Positions 1 through 6,550 are shown, counted from the stretch's first letter. The stretch is 13,367 nt of DNA from Candidatus Harrisonbacteria bacterium (GCA_023244865.1 JAHFLM010000020.1:1-13367); one strand, 5' to 3'. Made by a program: numbers and translations. The notes: generated by a model not told the origin, from the sequence alone.

Positions 1-555
1 ATTCATAATCTGAATCAGATGGCTGGCGTGGTGAGTAAGATGGTGAATATTTTTGAGCAAATGCCTTTGGGTTGTAGTCCGGAAGTTTATCATCTTCGAG
101 TGCGTAAGCAGATCATGGCTTTCGTGCGCGTTGTTTTTGAAGGTGTGAGAGGCTTTGATACGCCGCGAGATTTTAAGGCTGGTGAAACAGGTGCTCAAAG
201 TTGCATTGCTCCAACCCTGGATGCGTTTTTGAAAATAACGCATCCACTAACTGGTGGATATGATTACGTGAAGCTGATGCGAGGATTTATGCCGCCGGCT
301 CATTTAGCCATGATCCAAGAGGTTGAGAATAATAATATTGATTTGAGAGCTTTTTGTGAGCTTAGTAAGAATGGAACTCTGAAAGATGCCTTTAATAACC
401 TAGTATCTTGGTTTGCAGCTTTTCGAGCGTTGCATTATAGATATGCAACTGATTATGTTTTTCAAAAAGTGGCTAATCATACGGGAACTGGTGGAACGCC
501 AGCTTCGGTTTGGCTGAAGCAGTTGCATGAGACGACTTTGGATCATAGGATTTAG
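1..555 (+). CDS. Indoleamine 2,3-dioxygenase family protein, C-terminal part (5'-truncated by window edge)
   Basis: The frame is open to the left edge, so the gene starts outside the window; the first in-frame ATG is at 19 and residues are numbered from it. The protein resembles the C-terminal half of the heme enzyme IDO, which opens the indole ring of tryptophan to N-formylkynurenine. Visible family landmarks, by memory alignment to human IDO1, are: SPEVYHLRVR (20-29), matching the active-site segment that carries Phe226/Phe227/Arg231, with Arg kept (R29) but the Phe pair replaced by Tyr-His; GAQS (58-61); the MPPAH motif (91-95); FRALHYRYAT (135-144), where H139 is the expected proximal heme ligand; and the glycine-rich GTGGT (156-160) near the C terminus. 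The last 100 residues align without gaps of note, so the 3' end looks intact. Family assignment is firm; substrate is not, because the changed distal residues could mean another indole or a different heme oxygenation. A terminator follows within 30 bases. Confidence 0.82.
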   Translation: MHNLNQMAGVVSKMVNIFEQMPLGCSPEVYHLRVRKQIMAFVRVVFEGVRGFDTPRDFKAGETGAQSCIAPTLDAFLKITHPLTGGYDYVKLMRGFMPPAHLAMIQEVENNNIDLRAFCELSKNGTLKDAFNNLVSWFAAFRALHYRYATDYVFQKVANHTGTGGTPASVWLKQLHETTLDHRI

Positions 556-583
556 TAATTAAGAGTTAGAAAATAAAATCATT

Positions 584-607
584 AAAGACCCCGTGAAGGG
601 GTCTTTT
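584..607 (+). terminator. Rho-independent terminator after the IDO-family gene
   Basis: A 9-bp perfect stem (AAAGACCCC at 584-592, GGGGTCTTT at 598-606) with a GTGAA loop is followed by a T run. It starts 28 bases after the stop codon of the dioxygenase gene. The A run on its left side means it could also work in the minus direction. Confidence 0.85.
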
Positions 608-622
608 GTTTTGGGTAAAGTT

Positions 623-648
623 AGACCCCGGATCGCTCCGGGGTCTTT
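623..648. terminator. Second hairpin between convergent genes
   Basis: A 10-bp perfect stem (AGACCCCGGA at 623-632, TCCGGGGTCT at 637-646) with a TCGC loop lies between the convergent genes ending at 555 and 661. TTTGTTTG follows on the plus strand, while the minus-strand tail is less T-rich. It shares its AGACCCC arm with the preceding hairpin, so the pair may back each other up. Confidence 0.65.
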
Positions 649-660
649 GTTTGTAGTTCG

Positions 661-972
661 TTACGGTTTCTTTTCACGGTCTCTTTTTTCGGCTTCGAAG
701 CAGCTAACGGCTCCTGCTACAGCGTCGAGCGTGGAGTTGTCGTGAGACACGAACTCTCTTGGCGGATCTGGAAATGGGTTTGCTGGGGATTGAGACTTGA
801 ATGCTCCGTCTTGCCTGAGTCGGAACCATGCTCCTAGGTGTGCTACCCAGGATACCCCGACGATTGTATAGGAGAGCGTGCAGGGGAGGTACTTGATGAA
901 CCACCAACTCAGCATACACATTGCGAACGTGGCACAGATGTAAGAAGTGATAGCTGATTCTTTTCGGGTCAT
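661..972 (-). CDS. Small two-helix membrane protein of unknown function
   Basis: 103 residues; I do not recognise the family. Two hydrophobic segments (about 9-28 and 33-51), rich in Trp, Cys and Met, are joined by a very short loop and suggest a helical hairpin in the membrane. A hydrophilic, proline-containing tail (52-103) ends in a Lys/Arg/Glu-rich stretch. The ATG at 972 is chosen because AAGGA precedes it by 8 bases and a good promoter lies upstream (1049-1078). An alternative reading frame at 704-1024 is Arg-rich, lacks a ribosome site and looks like a shadow. The gene is monocistronic and convergent with the dioxygenase gene. Size and a hydrophilic tail would suit a small envelope or signalling accessory protein, but nothing points to a specific role. 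Confidence 0.6.
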   Translation of the reverse strand: MTRKESAITSYICATFAMCMLSWWFIKYLPCTLSYTIVGVSWVAHLGAWFRLRQDGAFKSQSPANPFPDPPREFVSHDNSTLDAVAGAVSCFEAEKRDREKKP

Positions 973-1048
973 GACGGGATTCCTTGTGAAAGAGACTGTT
1001 TAGAAACCTTGGTTTTTCGAGCAACGTGCCCGGATTTGTTCTATTCTT

Positions 1049-1078
1049 ATTATACCATAAAAAAGCCTAAAAAGTCAA
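1049..1078 (-). promoter_or_regulatory. Sigma70-type promoter for the 661-972 gene
   Basis: Read on the minus strand: -35 TTGACT (1073-1078), an 18-bp spacer, and a perfect -10 TATAAT (1049-1054). Transcription would start near 1042, giving a leader of about 70 bases before the ATG at 972. Confidence 0.75.
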
Positions 1079-1109
1079 TGTAAGGAAATAAGAGGCTTAA
1101 AAGCTAAAC

Positions 1110-1137
1110 AAAAAAGACCCTTCATGGGGTCTTTTTT
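1110..1137 (-). terminator. Terminator of the 1140-2063 gene
   Basis: An 11-bp perfect stem (1110-1120 with 1127-1137) has six A-T pairs at its base and a six-base loop. On the minus strand it starts immediately after the stop codon at 1140 and ends in TTTTTTG. The sequence is symmetrical enough to act in both directions. Confidence 0.85.
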
Positions 1138-1139
1138 GT

Positions 1140-2063
1140 TTACTTAATTCCTACTGGATAGGGGCGGTAGAGTTCGGGGTCGATGCCGCGGTCGAAGCAT
1201 TGGTGGCCAGTATCGTGAGACCAATTTTGGTTGCTATAAGAGTCGTAAGAGTTTTTTGGAGTGGTGGTGGCGTTGCTTAGGTTGTTGGTGCCGAAGGTGG
1301 CGCAGAGATAGAAGGAAAGTGGATCAACTCTTAATTGATACTCATAGGGCGCGCTGGTTTCTGGGTCGACTGGAGCCTGCCAGCCACTAATTGAATCGGT
1401 TAAATCAGTGAGGGTGTTTGGGATTTTATTTTTATTTTGCCAGTAGTTAATGATTTGCCCTTGGATATTTTGGAGGTCAGAAGTTCTTTGATCATCGAAG
1501 CGTACTTTTCTTTGGTAGCTGGGAGTGCCGACTAGAATAAAATTAGTGACGATGGTGAGGATGACAATGAGCGAGGTGATAATAGCGAAAAGTTTATTGC
1601 GGCCCACGTTAACCGAGGCGGATTTTAAATCTTTAATGTAGTGATAGAAGACACCGCCTGAGACGATGATGACGGTTAGGATTTTTAAGATGAAGCGGAG
1701 AGTGAGGTCGCCTTGGAGAAAACTATAAACTAAGGTGATGGCGTCGCCGACTAAAATTATGCCGGCCAAGAAAAGGGTGAGGCTGATGAGCCACTTTTTA
1801 ATTTTAAGATTTCTTTTTTCGGGGGTGGTTACTTCTTCTTTTTGGATTAACCAAGAGAGAATTAGGAAAACTGGGAAGAGGATGATGAGCGCGGAGGTGC
1901 AGGTGATGATGCTATAAATTTCTGAACCGTAAGAAAGTGGGTCTGGTAAAAGAATATTGATGTAGCTAAAGACAAGGGAAATTAAGCTGTAGATGCTGAC
2001 GTAAAGCGCGCCAATGAGGCCGAGATGTAGGAAAACATCCTTGGGGGTGGAATTATTGTTCAT
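1140..2063 (-). CDS. DUF5671 membrane protein with pseudopilin-like C-terminal domain
   Basis: 307 residues. The N-terminal part (about 8-146) matches my recollection of DUF5671: it opens with PKDVFLHL, and helices follow at about 12-35, 49-73, 91-115 and 124-143, with charged loops such as RNLKIKK between helices. A fifth helix (about 158-178) leads to a soluble domain (183-307). That domain has RKVRFDDQRTSDLQNIQ, a YW motif, a PVDPET turn, YEYQL and a late YLCATF strand, which resembles the globular part of GspG-like pseudopilins. The helix order means it would face outward if the N terminus is inside. Function is unknown. No Shine-Dalgarno site precedes the ATG at 2063. The gene has its own terminator and follows the Gmad2 gene on the same strand after about 150 bases, so co-transcription is possible but not shown. 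Confidence 0.8.
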   Translation of the reverse strand: MNNNSTPKDVFLHLGLIGALYVSIYSLISLVFSYINILLPDPLSYGSEIYSIITCTSALIILFPVFLILSWLIQKEEVTTPEKRNLKIKKWLISLTLFLAGIILVGDAITLVYSFLQGDLTLRFILKILTVIIVSGGVFYHYIKDLKSASVNVGRNKLFAIITSLIVILTIVTNFILVGTPSYQRKVRFDDQRTSDLQNIQGQIINYWQNKNKIPNTLTDLTDSISGWQAPVDPETSAPYEYQLRVDPLSFYLCATFGTNNLSNATTTPKNSYDSYSNQNWSHDTGHQCFDRGIDPELYRPYPVGIK

Positions 2064-2156
2064 GGTTTTAGTTTAAGCTTTTTTAGCCGAGTTTAATAGG
2101 TAGCCGTTTTGAGCTTCTAGGTATTACTGAATAGATCCCTGATAAAATAATTTAGG

Positions 2157-2201
2157 CCCCGTATGAACTCACGGGGTAAACCCCAGATTTTCTGGGATGA
2201 C
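2157..2201 (-). repeat. GTCAT-type palindromic element, two hairpins, 3' of the Gmad2 gene
   Basis: On the minus strand, GTCAT (2201-2197) leads into CCCAGA-AAA-TCTGGG (2182-2196) and then CCCCGT/ACGGGG (2157-2162 with 2171-2176). It begins 9 bases after the Gmad2 stop codon. It may serve as a processing or weak termination signal; the T-rich tract after it is interrupted. It fits the same general plan as the other GTCAT elements in the window. Confidence 0.55.
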
Positions 2202-2210
2202 GTGGTGGGG

Positions 2211-2645
2211 TTATCTGAGTCTAATAGGAAGAAGGAAACTTTTTTCATTAGCGGGGTCGCCGGAGGGGTTGTCGTTTTTGAATTTAATGAAGGCGTTCGT
2301 GGAGTTTAGGCCGGCTGGTTTGGTGTCGAATTTGACAGTCCAGGGGACGAAATTTTCGGTCATCCAATCTTCTTCAGCTTGAGCGATGCCGGTGGTGACT
2401 AATTCTTGTTTGTCGTTTAGGATTTCTACTGGAAAACTAGCTTCGAAAAACCAAGTACCTTTAGCCTCGCCTTTAATAATGAGGGGAAAAGAGATGGCTT
2501 CGTTTTCTTCGGGAGTGATGTAGGTGATTGTGATGTCGGGATTGGTTTCAGGAGTGATGACTGGGGCGGTGGCTGATTTTTTAAAGATCCAAAGACTGAG
2601 AGCTGCGGCGATGATTATTATAATAATTGAAAGATTGCGTTTCAT
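2211..2645 (-). CDS. Gmad2 domain protein, membrane-anchored and extracytoplasmic
   Basis: 144 residues. An N-terminal hydrophobic anchor (about 5-20) carries the run of isoleucines IIIIII. A linker with TPET follows, then an immunoglobulin-like Gmad2 domain (about 38-144). The signature is the ITPEENEAISFPLIIKG start, the GTWFFEASFPVEIL strand, EEDWMT and a terminal strand ending PIRLR. Gmad2 was named from sporulation/germination proteins and is frequent as a stand-alone secreted domain in non-spore-formers, where its ligand is unknown. There is no lipobox cysteine, so it is probably held by the uncleaved helix. GGGG lies 4 bases before the ATG, a poor ribosome site. A promoter-like pair is upstream at 2678-2706. 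Neighbouring minus-strand genes are also envelope proteins, suggesting a loose surface-protein cluster. Confidence 0.82.
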   Translation of the reverse strand: MKRNLSIIIIIIAAALSLWIFKKSATAPVITPETNPDITITYITPEENEAISFPLIIKGEAKGTWFFEASFPVEILNDKQELVTTGIAQAEEDWMTENFVPWTVKFDTKPAGLNSTNAFIKFKNDNPSGDPANEKSFLLPIRLR

Positions 2646-2677
2646 TTACCCCGTTAGATATTTTTAATGAGACTTAT

Positions 2678-2706
2678 TTTATAATATTTATGAATTTTCA
2701 TTCTAA
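2678..2706 (-). promoter_or_regulatory. Possible promoter for the Gmad2 gene
   Basis: On the minus strand, a -10 TATAAA (2678-2683) has a weak -35 TTAGAA (2701-2706) at a 17-bp spacing. The surrounding 60 bases are very A/T-rich, so chance matches are likely. Confidence 0.4.
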
Positions 2707-2749
2707 TGTATGAATTTTTAATTAACTCTGTTTATCTAATGGGGTGAAT

Positions 2750-2878
2750 TTATTTACCACCCTTACTTTTCTTTTTAGGGGAGTTCATTCGAATATTTCT
2801 GGTTTTAGGGTTGAGTCTCGGCGCGGTGGTGAGGTGACTTTGGAGTTTTTGAAAGTTTTGAATGATTTGTTTCTTCAT
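2750..2878 (-). CDS. 42-residue basic protein, unlisted small gene
   Basis: The reading frame runs from ATG (2876-2878) to TAA (2750-2752). The peptide starts MKKQIIQNFQKLQSHL, a possible amphipathic helix, followed by a Pro/Arg/Asn segment (PRLNPKTRNIRMN, 20-32) and ends in PKKKSKGGK. It is strongly basic and has no membrane segment, so a nucleic-acid or ribosome contact is conceivable, but this is inference. An extended -10 (TGCTAAAAT) ends 6 bases before the ATG, so the predicted transcript starts at or next to the A of the start codon and the mRNA would be leaderless. It sits between the dsbB-like and Gmad2 genes on their strand. A chance open frame is not excluded at this size. Confidence 0.45.
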   Translation of the reverse strand: MKKQIIQNFQKLQSHLTTAPRLNPKTRNIRMNSPKKKSKGGK

Positions 2879-2884
2879 GAGTTT

Positions 2885-2893
2885 ATTTTAGCA
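2885..2893 (-). promoter_or_regulatory. Extended -10 element of the 42-residue gene
   Basis: Minus strand TGCTAAAAT: extended TG (2893-2892), one base, then -10 TAAAAT (2890-2885). No clear -35 is seen. The distance to the ATG at 2878 fits transcription starting on the start codon. Confidence 0.45.
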
Positions 2894-2906
2894 TAGACTG
2901 ATGATT

Positions 2907-2932
2907 AGATTCCTGCCTCTGCAGAAATGACA
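2907..2932 (-). repeat. GTCAT-type short element 3' of the dsbB-like gene
   Basis: On the minus strand it reads TGTCATTTCTGCAGAGGCAG and then GAATCT. The TTCTGCAGA centre is palindromic (TCTGCAGA). It begins about 10 bases after the DsbB stop codon. It has the look of a dispersed GTCAT...GGAATC repeat common in bacterial intergenic DNA. Confidence 0.55.
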
Positions 2933-2941
2933 AGGGATTGC

Positions 2942-3484
2942 TTAGTTATTTTTAGTTTTTAACTTTAGAATTGATAGGCAGATTAGGATAACTGAGAGGA
3001 GGAGGGACATTTCTGGGATGGTGATTAAACCCCAAATTTGAGTTTGGATGGTGGCGCAGCCATTACTACTATTATTGATTGAACATTGAAAGGAGGTTTC
3101 ACCGAATTGAATGAGGATGTGATAGATGGAAAATAGACTGCCGATTGTGGAGAGAGCGAGAATCTCGCGCCAGAGTTCTAAGCTTTCTTTCTTGCAGATT
3201 AGCGCAAGGGCTGTAATGACGGCTACTGGGTAAAGGAAGATTCTTTGCCAAAAACATAGCTCACAGGGGAGAAGGCCGATAATTTCAGAATAGGTAAGGC
3301 TGCCAATGATACTTGCAAGGGAAAGGAGGAAGGCTAGGGGGAGGCTATTTTTGTGAGTGTAATTTTTAAAATGAAGTAGGGCGCGGTGGGGAATTATAAG
3401 AGAGAGAATGAAAATTAGAAGGCTTAAAGATAAGAGGATGAAACCGGCGCCGATAAGATTGTTAAAGGATGAGATAAATGCCAT
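2942..3484 (-). CDS. dsbB: DsbB/BdbC-like disulfide bond formation protein
   Basis: 180 residues. A membrane quinone-dependent oxidoreductase that reoxidises a DsbA-type thioredoxin-like partner outside the cytoplasm. The key motif is CELCFWQR (C74, C77, followed by the family's WQR and a Tyr-Pro in the next helix). A second cysteine pair, C134 and C143, lies in the loop before the last helix, as in DsbB/BdbC. Core helices are at about 48-70, 80-97, 107-126 and 150-173. An additional N-terminal helix (about 10-31) precedes the usual four, giving five. No DsbA-like gene is in the window. No ribosome site precedes the ATG at 3484; a TATTAA hexamer at 3496-3501 would place transcription start very close to it. 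The symbol is by family; it could equally be named bdbC. Confidence 0.88.
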   Translation of the reverse strand: MAFISSFNNLIGAGFILLSLSLLIFILSLIIPHRALLHFKNYTHKNSLPLAFLLSLASIIGSLTYSEIIGLLPCELCFWQRIFLYPVAVITALALICKKESLELWREILALSTIGSLFSIYHILIQFGETSFQCSINNSSNGCATIQTQIWGLITIPEMSLLLSVILICLSILKLKTKNN

Positions 3485-3549
3485 AAGAGTTAGATTTAAT
3501 AATCTATTAAAAGCTTTAGGATTTCAAGTTTGTTTGAGAAGATTTAGCA

Positions 3550-3577
3550 TTGCTTTTTTAGGATTTTATAGTATTAT
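3550..3577 (+). promoter_or_regulatory. Promoter of the tRNA-Gln gene
   Basis: -35 TTGCTT (3550-3555), a 16-bp spacer, and -10 TATTAT (3572-3577). The -10 lies 11 bases before the first base of the tRNA, a suitable distance for a short 5' leader. Confidence 0.5.
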
Positions 3578-3588
3578 TTTAGAATTAT

Positions 3589-3659
3589 TGTCGGATCGTC
3601 TAACGGTAGGACAGCGGCCTTTGAAGCCGTGAATCTTGGTTCGATTCCAAGTCCGACAG
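3589..3659 (+). tRNA. tRNA-Gln (anticodon TTG)
   Basis: 71 bases fold into a full cloverleaf. The acceptor stem has 7 bp (3589-3595 with 3652-3658), the D arm GTC/GAC, the anticodon stem 3614-3618 with 3626-3630, the loop CTTTGAA with anticodon TTG at 3621-3623, a four-base variable loop, and the T arm CTTGG-TTCGATT-CCAAG. U1-A72 and discriminator G73 (3659) agree with glutamine identity elements known from E. coli. The 3' CCA is not encoded; GCT follows. No terminator is visible before the next promoter at 3674. Confidence 0.96.
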
Positions 3660-3673
3660 CTAGTGATTAGGTA

Positions 3674-3703
3674 TTGACATTCTTTGTTAAAATATAGTAT
3701 GTT
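3674..3703 (+). promoter_or_regulatory. Promoter for the 3779-4423 gene
   Basis: A perfect -35 TTGACA (3674-3679), an 18-bp spacer, and -10 TATGTT (3698-3703). The predicted start near 3710 gives a leader of about 70 bases. Within it, CTAAGT (3714-3719) pairs with ACTTAG (3730-3735) as a hairpin almost at the 5' end of the RNA. Confidence 0.65.
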
Positions 3704-3778
3704 ATGGACAGTACTAAGTTGAGGTTTTGACTTAGAAAATTTATTCTCTCACGGACACGAAAGAAGGAGACCTGTGAA

Positions 3779-4423
3779 ATGCTGAAACAACTTCTTGGTT
3801 TGATGATTTTTGGTGGTTTGATTTTTATGTCTTCGGCGAATTTGATGGCTTGGGATGAGAGCGATTCGAAGAGTGACGCTCCGCTTCAAGTGGAGGAGGT
3901 GCGTCAACTCCGGGAAGCAGCGAAGGCGATTAATCAGATTTTGAGTGGAGAAGATGGGGATGAGAAGGTTTTGATTGGGGTTGGTGCGGAGTATAAAAAG
4001 CCGAAGAAAACTCCTGCTGAGGTGGCCGACAAAGCCCTCACGATTCTTTCTGGATACATTGGCACTGCGGCGAAGACTATGGAGAAAGTCGCTCCAGAAG
4101 TGTGGCGGGTGATGATTCGGCAGCAGTATGCGAAGGCGATTGCCGCTCCATTTTTTGCCTTTAGCATTATTTGCTTTACAGCTATCTACACCGTTGTGAT
4201 GAAGCGATGGTGGAAGATAGAGCCTAAAGATAAAGAGGCTGAGACTACTGAGTATTGTTGGTGGTTTGTCATGACGAATGTTTTGCCTTTTTTATTGGTA
4301 ATGATTTTTGGAATTAGGACGGCTTGGTGTTTGTCCTATTCGACTCAAATACTTATCAATCCCGAATACTATGCCTTCTCCGATTTGTTGCAGTTGTTGC
4401 TCAATAAGGGAATGGTTAAGTAG
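3779..4423 (+). CDS. Exported or membrane protein with signal sequence and two helices, unknown function
   Basis: 214 residues, family not recognised. Residues 1-24 form a signal-like sequence (a Lys, a hydrophobic core with GLMIFGGLIFM, and a small-residue region). A charged segment (25-118) is predicted to be largely helical, with QVEEVRQLREAAKAINQIL early and a Lys/Pro-rich middle. Two membrane helices follow at about 120-141 and 161-182, flanked by tryptophans. The C-terminal segment contains INPEYYAFSDLLQLLL. The ATG is well supported by AAGGAG 9 bases upstream. It has its own promoter and terminator, so it is a single-gene unit between the tRNA and pepF. An N-terminal secreted domain on a two-helix base suggests an envelope role. 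The late helix-rich tail recalls small pore or holin-like proteins only in outline; I would not assign that. Confidence 0.72.
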   Translation: MLKQLLGLMIFGGLIFMSSANLMAWDESDSKSDAPLQVEEVRQLREAAKAINQILSGEDGDEKVLIGVGAEYKKPKKTPAEVADKALTILSGYIGTAAKTMEKVAPEVWRVMIRQQYAKAIAAPFFAFSIICFTAIYTVVMKRWWKIEPKDKEAETTEYCWWFVMTNVLPFLLVMIFGIRTAWCLSYSTQILINPEYYAFSDLLQLLLNKGMVK

Positions 4424-4446
4424 TTGAAGTGAAGAAATGAAAATAC

Positions 4447-4479
4447 AAGCTCGGTTGCCTAAGGTGATCGAGCTTTTTT
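4447..4479 (+). terminator. Terminator after the 3779-4423 gene
   Basis: A 7-bp stem (AAGCTCG at 4447-4453, CGAGCTT at 4469-4475) with a 15-base loop is followed by TTTT. It lies 23 bases after the stop codon. Confidence 0.75.
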
Positions 4480-4554
4480 ATATTGTAAATAAGTGGTAAG
4501 ATTTTTTTGGCTTTTTGATAATATTTTATAAACCCAAAGCCACTAACAAGGAAA

Positions 4555-4625
4555 GTCGCCGTCGCCTGAGGGCTATGGCGGACCGAAGGGTAGCCTACGC
4601 TTAAAAAGCTACGGCCTACCGAAGG
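4555..4625 (+). repeat. Imperfect direct repeats in the pepF leader
   Basis: GGCTATGGCGGACCGAAGG (4571-4589) and AGCTACGGCCTACCGAAGG (4607-4625) match at 15 of 19 positions and are preceded by a GTCGCC doublet (4555-4566). The second copy supplies the AAGG of the pepF ribosome site (AAGGAG at 4622-4627). GGTAG (4589-4593) can pair with CTACC (4616-4620), so the leader could fold. No classic riboswitch is recognised. Confidence 0.5.
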
Positions 4626-4637
4626 AGAACCTAAATC

Positions 4638-6491
4638 ATGACAGACGAAATTAAAATTACTGGCGCTGAAGAAGTTAGGTGGGATTTAAGTCGGTTGTAT
4701 TCTGGAGTGGATGATCCGATGATTGATGCGGATCTTAACGAATTAACTCAGCGGATGAGGACTTTTAATTCCCTATATAAAGGGAGATTAGTTGATAATT
4801 TAGGTGTGGCGATTTTAGATCTTTCTCGAATCGAGATGCTTAAAGGTAAGCTGATGGTTTATTTGTATTTGGTGCAGACCACGGATATGGCTAACGCTGC
4901 GGTGAAGGCAAAGACAGCTGATGTTGAAAGAATTTTATGTGATGCCGAAGGCGAATTTATGGAATTCTTTCATATTGAGCTTGTGGCGATTGATGACATG
5001 ATTTTGGAAGCACTTTATGCGAGTGATCCTATGGTTATGCGTCACAAGCCCTGGGTGGAGTATCTTCGAATTTATAAAAATAATTTATTGAGTGAGCCTG
5101 TCGAGACTGCCTTGACTAAGAGGGCGCCATTTGCGACTGGGGCTTGGAGTGAGCTTTTTGATGAGCTGGCTGCCGACTTGATGATTGATTTTCGAGGGAA
5201 GAGAATTACTTTAACTGAGTCGATTCATATTTTGTGTAATTTTTTGGACTCTGACGAGCGGGCGGAAGCTTTAGCTGCAAGTAACGCGGTTTTGGGTGGA
5301 TTTTTTGGTAAGTATTCGGCTCAGACTTTGTATATGGTGACTGGTTCGAGTGGAGTTGAGGTGAAAGATCGGAAGTATAAGGATCCGATGGAAGAGCGTA
5401 ATAGGACGAATTTAACTCCAGAAAAGGTGGTTTCGGCTTTACATAGGGCGGTGGCTGATGTGGCTTCACCAATTGCTAGGCGTTTTTATCGCTTGAAGGC
5501 GGCCCATTTAGGGCTCCCGACTTTGAGATGGAGTGACAGAAATGCGCCGATGCCATTTTCTGATATTACGGTAGTGCCGTTTGATACGGCGAAAGATATT
5601 GTGATTAAGGCTTATGGAAGTTTTAGTCCAACCTTGGAAGGGTTGGTGCGAAGATTTTTTGATGAAAAAAGAATTGATGCGCCGGCTATAAAAAACAAGA
5701 AAAGGGACGGGGCTTTCTGTTATTCTTTTGTTGCTCCCGGTAATGTGTCTGAGTCTTTTGTGGAATTGAACTATTTAGGTTCCAATGATGATGTGGCGAC
5801 TTTGGCACACGAGCTTGGTCATGGAGTGCATGGCTTTTTAGCGGGTGATGCTCAAGGAGTGCTAATGCATGATGCACCGATTGCTTATTGTGAAACTGCT
5901 TCGGTGTTTGGCGAGATGATCACTTTTAATTCTTTGAAAGAAAGATTGATTAAGAGTGGGGACAAGAAATCTTTATTGGCTTTGTTGATGGGTAAAATGG
6001 ATGACATGATTAATACGGTGTTGCGGCAGATTGTTTTTTCTAATTTTGAACGAAGAATACACGGCATGGATCCGACCTATCAGACTTGGAGCGCGCCCAA
6101 AAAATACTCACCGGAAGAGCTTGGTCAGATTTGGCTTCAGGTGAATCAGGAATTGTATGGCGCTTCTGGCGATGTGTTTACTTATGAAAATATGGAAAAC
6201 TTATGGGCTTATATTTCTCATTTCCATCGACCGTTTTATGTTTATGGCTATGCGTTTGGGGAATTGTTGACGCAGAGTATTTATGCCCAAAGAGAAACGA
6301 TGGGCGATACTTTTGAGCCTTTGTATTTGGATATGTTGAGGTCTGGTGGGACGAGAAATGTGGTGGAGCTTTTGGCACCATTTGGTTTGGATCCGAATCA
6401 TGAAGAATTCTGGGTTAAAGGAATTGAGTGTGGTTTGGGTAAGATGATTGATGAGGCTGAGGCTTTGTCGAAGGATTTGGGATTAATTTAG
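4638..6491 (+). CDS. pepF: Oligoendopeptidase F, M3 family zinc metallopeptidase
   Basis: 617 residues, full length for the M3B family. It cleaves short peptides in the cytoplasm, feeding amino-acid recycling. The catalytic motif is HELGH (391-395): H391 and H395 bind zinc, E392 is the base, and E419 in the following CETASVFGE segment is the expected third ligand. The late HRPFYVYGYAFGE segment matches the conserved His/Tyr region that contacts substrate. The N-terminal half (about 1-200) is the helical lobe, starting with the typical WDLSRLYSG. The ATG has AAGGAG 10 bases upstream, which fixes the start. No signal peptide is seen. The gene stands alone, with a 158-base upstream region after the previous terminator and a terminator behind it. 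A weak TTTTTG-17-TATAAA pair lies upstream near 4530. Confidence 0.93.
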   Translation: MTDEIKITGAEEVRWDLSRLYSGVDDPMIDADLNELTQRMRTFNSLYKGRLVDNLGVAILDLSRIEMLKGKLMVYLYLVQTTDMANAAVKAKTADVERILCDAEGEFMEFFHIELVAIDDMILEALYASDPMVMRHKPWVEYLRIYKNNLLSEPVETALTKRAPFATGAWSELFDELAADLMIDFRGKRITLTESIHILCNFLDSDERAEALAASNAVLGGFFGKYSAQTLYMVTGSSGVEVKDRKYKDPMEERNRTNLTPEKVVSALHRAVADVASPIARRFYRLKAAHLGLPTLRWSDRNAPMPFSDITVVPFDTAKDIVIKAYGSFSPTLEGLVRRFFDEKRIDAPAIKNKKRDGAFCYSFVAPGNVSESFVELNYLGSNDDVATLAHELGHGVHGFLAGDAQGVLMHDAPIAYCETASVFGEMITFNSLKERLIKSGDKKSLLALLMGKMDDMINTVLRQIVFSNFERRIHGMDPTYQTWSAPKKYSPEELGQIWLQVNQELYGASGDVFTYENMENLWAYISHFHRPFYVYGYAFGELLTQSIYAQRETMGDTFEPLYLDMLRSGGTRNVVELLAPFGLDPNHEEFWVKGIECGLGKMIDEAEALSKDLGLI

Positions 6492-6502
6492 AAATTAAAA
6501 TA

Positions 6503-6524
6503 AGGGGCCGGAAGGCCTCTTTTT
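6503..6524 (+). terminator. Terminator of pepF
   Basis: A 7-bp stem with one G-T pair (AGGGGCC at 6503-6509, GGCCTCT at 6514-6520) and a GGAA tetraloop, followed by TTTT. It begins 11 bases after the stop codon. Confidence 0.82.
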
Positions 6525-6550
6525 GTTATTTTGATTTTTAGAGAAATTAA

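Noticed and set aside
704..1024. 106-residue frame on the minus strand overlapping the 661-972 gene
   Set aside because: Arg/Pro-rich composition, no ribosome site, and its start lies just after the promoter of a better supported gene.
3408..3632. 74-residue plus-strand frame
   Set aside because: It runs antisense through dsbB and into the tRNA-Gln gene.
3589..3778. Integration site (att) at the tRNA-Gln 3' end
   Set aside because: No second copy of the tRNA 3' end and no integrase gene in the window.
5206..5472. Several minus-strand frames inside pepF (5206-6401)
   Set aside because: All are antisense shadows of a full-length conserved peptidase with Pro/Lys/His-rich composition.
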